Origin: Nemophila menziesii
Lineage: Eukaryota; Streptophyta; Magnoliopsida; Boraginales; Hydrophyllaceae
NCBI GenBank assembly: GCA_029959085.1
Contig: JARWIR010000010.1
Span: forward strand, 7,089,001 to 7,153,000
DNA: 64,000 bases
Direction of reading: 5' to 3'
In this document: in pieces, positions 55,881 through 64,000 of the stretch
Numbering within the stretch: position 1 is the first letter of the stretch
Layout: the number at the start of each line of letters is the position of its first letter
Notes under the pieces: model-generated
Database searches by the model: none
What the model was told of the DNA's origin: nothing
Seen by the model: only the letters and a program-made list of their open reading frames with translations
Program-made: the position numbers and the translations under genes

Positions 55881-57231
55881 TGGTACGACCTAGGGTGTGA
55901 TAAAATATGATATAAATAAAGTGCAGATAAACACCCTAAAGCTAGCACGGTTCTGCAAGTATACAGATCGTATGCAAGTTTTAGAAAATAAGTAAGATTC
56001 GTTCCGCAGAGACTACGAAAGTTAGGGGAATCTTATGCAATAATCAAGTGAAGATAATTAGAGCTAGAACAAATAAAACGCAATAAAAGTAAAGACAAAT
56101 AGATATTTGTTTGGTTTTTTATTAAACTAAATTAAAATTAAGAAATTAAAGACAGAAAATTAAGTACGAAAGAGAAGTAGTATGAGAATATAGCTTGAGT
56201 CAATAGCATGTAATCCCCACTAGTTTTGCCGTTCTAAACATGTAATTAAACATCGTTGTCAGATCTAAACCGAATACTAGACGTTATGTGCTAAACATGT
56301 AATTAAACACCGTTGTCAATGGTGACCTAACTACTAGATGGTAATTCTATATGGCTGCAGTCCACAAGAACACAGAATATAAATCCAAACACATAAACAG
56401 AGAATAAAAACTATAATTCAATTTAAAATATAAAATTCCCAAATTAGATAGATGTCAATCAAAACTAGGGTTCATATATATATGCTAAAACTCAAGCTAA
56501 AGTTTAGTTCATGCAAGAAAAGAAAGAAATTACAAATTTAAAGGTAGAAGAAGACATTGTGATGAACAGCTCCTTCCAGACTTCTTTTCTTGTGTTGTAA
56601 GCTTCCTCTTGGTTTAAGGTTTCACCAAGGATGATTTAAGAGTGTTAAGAGGCTGTATTTATAGTGTATAGGTTGACCTAATTCGTTTCTTGAAGGAGAG
56701 GTTAAGTAATGGACTCCAAGCCCAACTCAAATTCGTATGGAAATAAAGATAATTTCTGCTGAACTGTTTTGAGCATATCTTCTTCGTTATTGGTCGGTTT
56801 TTGTTCCACAATATACCAAAAGAATCCTCACAGAATTATCTACGTCCCTATGAAAGGAATCTTCCAAAATCGGCTTGGTTTTGGAGTTATTACCACTTCT
56901 TTAGGCGTAGCTGCAGAAATTCATATTTAAGGCAGCTTTTCCTTTTCCATGATTTTAGCTTTTGTTTCCTTTATCTCCAATTACCATGCTTATCTCTTTC
57001 CATATCTTGTAGTCTTTGACTTGGACTCTAATTAATCTCCATAATTATCGTTAAAGCTTCACACTAAATAAACAATTAAACCCAATATGCTCTAAAAATA
57101 TTATGTTACTAAATCAAGACTCAAAATAGGAAAGTGCACTAAATTAAACTAAAATCAACCTATAAACTAATAAATACGCCTAAAATGATGTCTCAGAGAT
57201 AGATTTTATTATCACAAATGAGGAGACATCA
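55881..57231 (-). repeat. 5' LTR of the truncated Ty3-type element
   Basis: 1351 bp. On the minus strand it starts TGATGTCTCCTC at 57231 and ends CGTACCA at 55881. TGATGTCTC and GAGACATCA near its start form the same terminal inverted repeat as in the array. It is closely related to the LTR at 1-1453. Confidence 0.9.
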
Positions 57232-57847
57232 ATTACATTATCAAAACATATCTTAGATGTTAAGAGTGCACATTTCCCATTCAAATACAAAAACGGAATT
57301 CAAAGAATTCATAACTACAGGTTTAATCATAGATAGTTTATCGTATTTTCCAGATATATTTATTCGTATCAGTTAACTTTTTTGTATGATTGTGAATTTT
57401 ATTCATTATTAATGGCTTGAATATATGTTTTGTTATCATTGTTGTGACGGTTGCTTGTTTTTTCCCTCATTTTATTAAGTTTGTTTCAATAGTTGCTTTT
57501 GAATTATGAATTATGTTGGATATACATTGTCATCACACGACTAATTAACAACCCATAAATATTCTCTAAAAGCTCATTAATATTATGCTATCAACCCACT
57601 GAAATTACGTATCAACCCACTATTATGTATGTTTGTGAGTAAAGTTTTACGAATAACCCGCGAATGATATATAAACACCCTGGTGTTATTACTGTACAAC
57701 CCATCGATAAATCTGTCAACCCATTATTTTGGTTCGAATAGCCCACTATTTTTTGTATTGTCAATTTATTGTTATTACACTCACTGATTTCTACTTATTG
57801 GTTTTATCTTTATTCTTATACACATACAAGTTTACTATGGTTTTGAA
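57232..57847. other. AT-rich spacer
   Basis: About 600 bases. Short AACCCAT/CAACCCACT words recur (57545-57750). No gene or defined repeat is seen. Confidence 0.4.
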
Positions 57848-58425
57848 TAGGGATGGAAACAGATCGGATATTCTCAAAAAATGGTATAACGACTTCCATA
57901 TCCATTAAGAAAAACAATAACCAAATCCACATCCATTAACCATCGAATTTTAGAATTATTTACCAAATTCGCATCCACGACGGATGCGGATAATCCGCGA
58001 TTAATCTGCATCCGTAACTGTTCAATGGGCTTCAAATACAAAAATCTTACAAAATATTTTTTTAAATTATAAAATTAGTTTCCCTTAATTATTGGTAGAC
58101 CATAAATAGGTATTAGACAATATAGTAATAAATTAGATAATTACCAGTTAGATACTTTATGTATGGAAATATATTTATTTCGTCTATATTATGTATGACT
58201 TTTGTATATATATAATATATTTTTTATATTTTTATTTGAACTTCATTCGGATATGGATTATCCATCGTATTATTGTAAAAAACCAAAAACTTACGGATTA
58301 GCCACCAGTTACTTTTTGTGAGAACCAAACCTTATTGAATGCACTATCGATTCCACTAACATGCTTTTTATCAGATCGGATATCCACTAACTAATTTGGA
58401 TGGATCCATTGTTAATTAAGACGAT
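57848..58425. repeat. Degenerate MITE-like repeat (GGATATCC type)
   Basis: The left part has TAGGGATGGAAACAGATCGGAT, in the style of plant hAT-like MITEs. CAGATCGGATAT recurs at about 58374, and GGATGGATCCATTG near 58400 resembles the opposite end. ATCCGCGATTAATCTGCATCC-type words lie between. The ends are too decayed for a target duplication. Confidence 0.4.
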
Positions 58426-59934
58426 TTGATTCTTTGGGATGATAAAGAAAATGTTAAGAAATATTTAGGTTATTTTATTGTTAATTAAGGTATGTGTATT
58501 AATATGTTACAAATACTAGTCAACCTTGATGCACTCACGAAGTGTGTTAGATTAAGCATTGATATCTCTAGTTGGAATAACCTGTCTCAGTTAGGTTCTT
58601 TTAGGTTTTTGACTATTATTTGTAATAACGATATCTAATAATATTTTCTTCTTATTTTATTTGACCAAAAAAATCAGAGATAGCAAGCTAATTTTTTTGC
58701 CCTCCAAGGGAATTCAATCTAGAGTCATTGAGGAGGGGCATGTATTTTAAATTTTGATAATTGATTTGTGTGTATAAAAAATATCACATATTTATAGGAT
58801 TAGAATTAAGAGTCAAGAATAAATTAACATTCAATGACTCTAGGTAAATTAGGGATAAAATCATAGACAATGCCAATAATATAACTTACTTGATCTGATT
58901 AATGCTTGATATTTTGGAAAACATATATCAATTAGAAATAAATACAATATTTGAGATTTAAAATACCTCTGCACATCTTCATGAAAATCTATCCATCTTA
59001 ATCCCAATGATCCACATTTCATTAGACATTTCTTAGTCCATGCGATGCAAGATAAAGTCTTAAAAGGTGGTTCAAAAGATAATTAAGTGGGCTAATCAAG
59101 CGGGTTTATGCATCTAGATTAAGTTATGATAATCAGTAAATTGAAATTTTGTTTTCACTCACTCCTACTTTATAATTAGTTTTTCATTTGACCCCAAAAG
59201 GTAATTGTCTCTTTAAATATCTTTTGTTACCTCAATCACGTACACAGACAACCAACATGTAAGGTAAAAATATTTAAGCGTAGAAATATAAAACATCTAC
59301 AAATTTATACCAGATGTTTTGAAAACAATACACATAACTAATCATGTTTTAAACTAAATAAGTGAAATTATGATACTAATCTCCTGCCATTAATGATAGC
59401 TTTGTGTATACGCAATTCTACACTCTCATAACTCTCTTTTAGATGGTGTATATCACGAAGTTGTTGAGTGTAGGGACATATGCCGCAAATTCATTTATAT
59501 AATCATGGACATTACATTTTTACATAAAAATGTAACCGTAATTTTAGAAGCCATTTATATTTTTAAAATATTTATACGAAACCGAAATTTGACATTGGTA
59601 TTTGAAATAAATATATTAGTACCATTGATGGAGAGATATCGAGTGATTAAAAATAATTATACCTATTTTAATACAATATTTTACAAGAAGAAGTTTGGAG
59701 TTATTACTACACAGAAGACTCCACCTGGTGTATTCGACCAAGAGTACGTAAAGAGGGGAAATGAGATCTTATTTCTTTACTTTGTGATAATGATGTGTGT
59801 ATAAATAAGGTTTGCTAGGATCACATATTTATAGGCTTAGATGAAAAGTAAATAATCAATAGATAATTAATGACATAGGTAAATTATGTAGGAAATTAAA
59901 GACAAGATCAAGAATAACTCATTTGATTGATACA

Positions 59935-59936
<2 letters not shown>
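58426..59936. other. AT-rich region without recognised genes
   Basis: About 1.5 kb with no supported coding sequence. A 99-codon open frame at 59505-59804 has no recognisable domain. Confidence 0.4.

Positions 59937-60015
<79 letters not shown>
59937..60015. repeat. (AT)n microsatellite
   Basis: About 39 uninterrupted AT units (79 bases). Likely polymorphic in length. Confidence 0.97.
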
Positions 60016-60016
<1 letters not shown>

Positions 60017-60137
60017 TAGGTAAAACCCGTGTCCGAAGACATTTAATAAAAAAATTTGTTGACGAAAATCGAACACAGGTTCCAAGGGTGAAAGCCAAGG
60101 TTAAAATAGTGTTAAAATTTTTCCTTTTCTTCTCGTC

Positions 60138-60370
60138 AAGGATTAGGTTAAGGTTAAGGTTAAAGTTAGAGGTTAAGGTTAAGGTCATGGTCAAGGTCAA
60201 GGTTAAAGTTATACTTGAATTTAAGGTTAGAGTTAAGGTTTAAAATTTAACATTTAAGGTCTAAGGTTAAGGTTAGGTTAAGAGTAAGGATAAGGTTAAT
60301 AGTTAAGGGGTTAAGGTTAGGGGTTAATGTTTAAGGTTCATGTTTAGTTCAAGGGTAAGATTAAGGTCAA
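60138..60370. repeat. Degenerate GGTTAA-type hexamer array
   Basis: Repeats of GGTTAA with variants (GGTCAA, AGTTAA, GGGTTAA) run for about 230 bases. It resembles a diverged telomere-like repeat but does not match the usual plant TTTAGGG. Confidence 0.85.
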
Positions 60371-60796
60371 CGTATTAACATCCCGTCCAAGTAGGGACTT
60401 GGCAAAAAAAGCCTAAGAAAAACTTTAGAGATATTTACACCATCGGTCCATGTGTTATTTTATATATCCAAATATACAGCGATTTAAGATATATTTGGCT
60501 ATCTTGTATAACATAGGGGCTAAATGTGAAATATACCCCCATCAATTATAAAACCTAATACAACCAAATCAAAATACACCCCTTTTCTTATGCAGAAGAG
60601 AGGTTGTGGTAATAGTACTAGGCTTATTTTCAGATGCTCCTCTTGTAGATTTTGCTTAAATGATCAGTTTATAATTCTCTCTAAAGGAGGGATATATTGG
60701 TGGAAGTCCTAGTATTGGGCCTAAAATTTTGATCATTCATAAAGTCCAGCAGATCTTTTTTTGTAGCTTTATTAGAGCTAATAATCGTAAGAGATA
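60371..60796. other. Spacer before the tandem duplication
   Basis: No gene recognised. TTAAGATATATTTGGCTA-type text around 60480-60545 resembles common plant MITE sequence, but ends were not found. Confidence 0.35.
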
Positions 60797-60798
60797 AT

Positions 60799-61481
60799 AC
60801 TTATAACCAATATCAACCTTATCAAACTTAGTGTGGACAAAATAATGTAACATCATTGACAAATAATAAACAAACAGGTTAAATTAATACTAAGAAATAG
60901 AATATTATGAAGACAATGATCTGATTTGAAGATAAAGATGTTCATCAAAGTAACGTACAAAATCCCGTATAACACACAAAACCCATCCCAGGATAGATGT
61001 TACAGCCAAAAGAGAGACTGTATTATCAAAACACCGTCGGTTTCTTCTATCTCTTCATACTTCACACATACCAAGAATCTTATAGTTACATGTAAAGAAA
61101 AAAATAGAATCAACCTTATCAAATAATAAACAAACAGGTTAAATTAATACTAAGAAATAGAATATTACTTATAACCAATATCAACCTTATCAAACTTAGT
61201 GTGGACAAAATAATGTAACATCATTGACAAATAATAAACAAACAGGTTAAATTAATACTAAGAAATAGAATATTATGAAGACAATGATCTGATTTGAAGA
61301 TAAAGATGTTCATCAAAGTAACGTACAAAATCCCGTATAACACACAAAACCCATCCCAGGATAGATGTTACAGCCAAAAGAGAGACTGTATTATCAAAAC
61401 ACCGTCGGTTTCTTCTATCTCTTCATACTTCACACATACCAAGAATCTTATAGTTACATGTAAAGAAAAAAATAGAATCAA
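60799..61481. repeat. 368-bp tandem duplication
   Basis: The segment beginning ACTTATAACCAATATC at 60799 recurs from 61167 at a constant offset of 368 and is nearly identical for about 310 bases. A smaller internal copy of TAATAAACAAACAGG lies at the junction (61122-61165). Each unit contains the same short open frame, which is probably not a gene. Confidence 0.92.
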
Positions 61482-61551
61482 AACCAAAAATATAAGCAAA
61501 ATAAACTTCACAAAATCATAAATGTGGATCATACCGTATGCGTCGTATACC

Positions 61552-61557
61552 AAAAAA
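61552..61557 (-). terminator. RNA polymerase III terminator (T6)
   Basis: Six T residues on the minus strand, five bases beyond the tRNA 3' end. Confidence 0.7.
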
Positions 61558-61562
61558 CTACT

Positions 61563-61646
61563 GGGGTGAGAGAGGCTCGAACTCTCGACCTCAGGATCAC
61601 TCTTTAGCTATGAGACCTACGCGCTAGCCAACTGCGCCACCACCCC
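61563..61646 (-). tRNA. tRNA-Met(CAU), elongator, with 11-nt intron
   Basis: On the minus strand the gene starts GGGGTGGTGGCGCAGTTGGC and ends GAGCCTCTCTCACCCC. The acceptor stem, the D arm with its A box and the T arm GGTCGAGAGTTCGAGCC (B box) are all present. The anticodon CAT is at 61610-61612. The 11 bases GCTAAAGAGTG (61608-61598) lie one nucleotide 3' of the anticodon, the standard intron position. Removing them gives a 73-nt tRNA without encoded CCA. Plant elongator tRNA-Met genes are known to carry such introns; initiator tRNA-Met genes do not. The gene looks intact and has a T6 terminator downstream. Confidence 0.95.
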
Positions 61647-61810
61647 AATTATGTTCATAGTTGGGATAGATGGTCCATTCATCAACAATTACCTAGAAGG
61701 ACCTTCCGACCATCCACTAATAAAAGATCATAAGAGTCTCGTATATCTTTCACGCCCTGTATAATATTAAAAGACTTGTCACTGGGACTCAAGTACACTA
61801 TTTTATTTAG

Positions 61811-62010
61811 GGTAAATTGCACCATTTGGTCTTGTGTTAAGAAAAATAGCAAAAATACGCATGTCCCAAAAAGAGGTTAGATGTGTATACTAGCATCACA
61901 GATGTTCCCAACAGAAATAAATAGGTGCATCTTCTGGATAAGCGGAAACATAAGGTATATGGATATTTTGCATAATATAGGGATTAATTGTGCAATTGAT
62001 CCTTTAATTT
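61811..62010. repeat. Possible short MITE remnant
   Basis: AGGGTAAATTGCACCATTTGG at the left is roughly complementary to GGATTAATTGTGCAATTGATCC near 61981-62002, a pairing common in plant MITEs. Mismatches are several. Confidence 0.3.
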
Positions 62011-63717
62011 ATTTAGCATACTACACATATCAGAATCGAATCGAATCAAACTTCTTCCCGAAACACTCTTTTCAGATCAAATAACATAAAACAATAAATC
62101 TCAACATAAGTTCGATCTTTTCACAAAATTCATTTATATAAACACCATAATTGCGCCAAAAAATAAATGAATATAAAATTAAAAAAAATGGATCTATTAC
62201 TTATACTTCTTTTGATCGTTTCTCATCAATTAACTTGAAAACAGCGAATAGATGAATAAAAGATGTAAATTAGTTTAAATGGACGATAAAAATGTACATG
62301 GTGACGTTTTTTCCTTTCCGATCACTTTCAAAGCCGCCAGTTTACCTTGCAGCTTTTTCTTGAACAATCTTTTCAGCTGGAAGAGATATTTACTTAATTA
62401 TTATAAAATTATTATAGTCAATCCTTTATATATAAATCAGTGAATGAATTCAAGTAACCAATATAATCAATCTTTTAGATATATAATCATTTATAAAAGA
62501 ACAAATTCTCAAAAACTGGTAGTTGAACTTGATTCTATTTTAGACTGTAAAATATAGGTTTGAACTATGATCACCATATCCATATCTATCGACTAATCTA
62601 GAAAAAACAGAACTAAGCAACTAAGATGTTTATACTGATAGGTGCTTCAAAAGTACATATGCTAGAAAAAAACATGTTCATATATATAACATGCAACCCA
62701 TGTTTTCCAAAAGGGGAAAAAATATATACTAAGATAATTATATTATGGAAATGTAGATAATAATTATATTGAGGGAAAAGACTTCCACATCTTAACTGAA
62801 CAACTATCATTGCTTGCAGCAGCTATAACACCTAGAGACTGAAAACCCAATCAAAAGTTTCATCTATACAAAATCAGAATCGTGTATACATTTTTTCTTT
62901 TCACTAGAGACAATTTTCCAGACTCTAATCATGTCCTCGCTTATACATGCTATATACTCCCTGGTACTATTCCAGCACATAGACTCGGTCTTTGATTTAT
63001 TACACTACATAAGATTCATCTCACAATGTTTAATTAGTGATCAATCTGTTAGGAACTTGAAGCAAAGAAAGATATTAAAGAATTGGTATAACCTTATACA
63101 GATAACGAAAGGTATGTGTATTATCAACATCTATCATCGAAACACTATTCTTAGTGAGAGCTGCAAGATAATTTCCACTGCAATCTTGGTCCCTCATTAC
63201 TCTTTGTCACATACACCAATTAATTAAATGATGATTGTAAAATTAATTTTTTTTTATCAAACCTTCAATTCATCACGTTTCTGTAATTTCAGTTGGGAAA
63301 TTTGTGTCTCAACATTATGAAGATCTTAAATCTCAGATGGCAGCTTTCCTACTTCGAGTTCCAACCTTTCAAGTATAATACATATTCAATAAGAGGAAGC
63401 TTAGCAACATAAATGGAATTCTTAGAGTCACCAGCTATCTATGAAGAGAATCTACATATTTACCAGAGTCATCACTTCTTATATAAGTTTAAAGAATCAA
63501 ACGATTGTTTATGAACCCCCCCCCCCCTAAAGTTTCACTTAGCACCCTCACACAGAAAAAATTTCAGAGAGACTTAACTTACCACACTCTCAACTTTCAG
63601 ACAATCATACCACACTTTCAACTTTTAGAAGAGCGGCTTGGTGGGAAGGTGAGTGTGAAGAGATAATTCTGAAAACTTGTAAAAGAGATGAGATGGATTC
63701 TACATTAAAATCTGTTG
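62011..63717. other. AT-rich region without recognised genes
   Basis: About 1.7 kb. Open frames such as 62931-63227 have no recognisable domain. A C-run lies at about 63518-63527. Nothing supported. Confidence 0.4.
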
Positions 63718-64000
63718 GTGGTGGCAAAGGTGTGATAAAATAATGATTTAAGTAATAATAATAAATATAAGGACACACACCCTTAACAACCATGGAAACT
63801 CACTACAAGTATCACAAATCATTTGCAAGTTTAGTTAGTAAGTAAAGTTTGTTAGCAAGGATTTGATTTGTTAAATATACTTGTGTATATAGAGAAGTGT
63901 AGGAGAATTTACTTGTTAAAATAAAAATACAAACAAAAGAAATAATATCTATTTGGTTTTATCAAATTTGGAATATAATAATGCAAATAAATGAATACTA
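63718..64000 (-). repeat. Partial LTR, Ty3-type family (cut by window end)
   Basis: TGGTGGCAAAGGTGTGATAAAATAATG, then CAAGTATCACAAATC and GTTAGTAAGTAAAGTTTG parallel the 3'-end region of the LTR starting at 55881 (GTGTGATAAAATATG, CAAGTATACAGATCG, AATAAGTAAGATTCG). It is a minus-strand LTR running out of the window. Confidence 0.55.

Larger units (their letters stand above)
53580..57231 (-). mobile_element. Ty3-type LTR retrotransposon, 5' part only
   Basis: Read on the minus strand: 5' LTR (57231-55881), tRNA-Asp-type primer site (55874-55857), gag (from 55757), protease (ending about 53580), and then nothing. Reverse transcriptase, RNase H, integrase and the 3' LTR are missing, so the element was truncated. 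The Athila/Tat-like primer site and gag type match the style of the non-autonomous array at 21359. The LTR lengths differ (1351 against 1613). Confidence 0.9.

Noticed and set aside
60012..60045. TACTAGGTAAAACCCGTG beside the AT run, which could be a Helitron 3' end (CTAG) on the minus strand.
   Set aside because: No convincing hairpin precedes the CTAG, and no 5' TC end or Rep/helicase sequence was found. CTAG beside an AT run occurs often by chance.
59867..60243. Open frames of alternating Ile-Tyr across the AT microsatellite.
   Set aside because: They are direct translations of a dinucleotide repeat and have no gene support.
60926..61521. Two copies of a short frame starting MKIKMFIKVTYKIPYN.
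   Set aside because: Explained by the 368-bp tandem duplication. No domain, and the endings differ by the duplication junction.
1..64000. A bacterial-style defence, secretion or biosynthetic gene system.
   Set aside because: No operon-like gene clusters or prokaryotic genes were seen. All recognisable genes are plant transposon genes, two F-box genes and one tRNA.

Overview
The window is plant nuclear DNA, most likely from a dicot with an AT-rich, repeat-dense genome. I cannot name the genus. The evidence is plant-type LTR retrotransposons with tRNA-Asp-like and initiator-Met-like primer sites, L1-type LINEs with a C-terminal RNase H, two CACTA transposons, tRNA-type SINEs, plant F-box/F-box-associated genes, and an intron-bearing elongator tRNA-Met gene. 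There are no bacterial-style genes. At least two thirds of the window is mobile DNA, much of it nested.

Layout. 1-6010: a decayed LINE broken by related LTRs. 6117-12845: a CACTA transposon with a CAT target duplication, holding a TNPA-like pseudogene, a roughly 1.1 kb minisatellite and the stump of a TNP2-like transposase. 13301-18730: a structurally complete LINE with 13-bp target duplications, a poly(A) tail and an unbroken 1376-codon ORF2. 19175-20290: a LINE RNase H remnant with a 571-bp ACCGG-rich element in it. 20645-37515: an F-box gene split by a Ty1/copia element (5-bp target duplication GTATA). The copia element is itself split by a Ty3-like array of three identical-length LTRs and two bodies (5-bp target duplication TCTAC). 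38301-41084: a second, non-autonomous CACTA-like element. 41179-41294: a SINE. 43085-45855: an inverted LINE remnant abutting an LTR. 46440-49756: another LINE remnant split by a 2.2-kb hAT-like element with a foreign-looking core. 49824-50879: the only cellular protein gene that still looks open, an F-box paralogue of the broken one. 51840-53040: an unexplained GC-rich island. 53580-57231: the 5' part of a Ty3-type element (LTR, primer site, gag, protease) with two in-frame stops. 57232-64000: mostly gene-poor DNA with an AT microsatellite, a TTAAGG-like array, a 368-bp tandem duplication, a tRNA-Met(CAU) gene and the edge of one more LTR.

How the parts relate. The LTRs at 1, 1758, 21359 (three copies), 44314, 55881 and 63718 look like relatives. 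Several share a terminal inverted repeat at the LTR 5' end and repeated CTGACGGG motifs. The array has no pol and would depend on enzymes from a related element. The insertion order at the F-box locus is clear: gene, then copia, then the Ty3-like element. The tandem array formed at or after that last insertion. Boundaries with a target duplication are exact; other element edges are approximate. Everything here was read by eye, without database searches.
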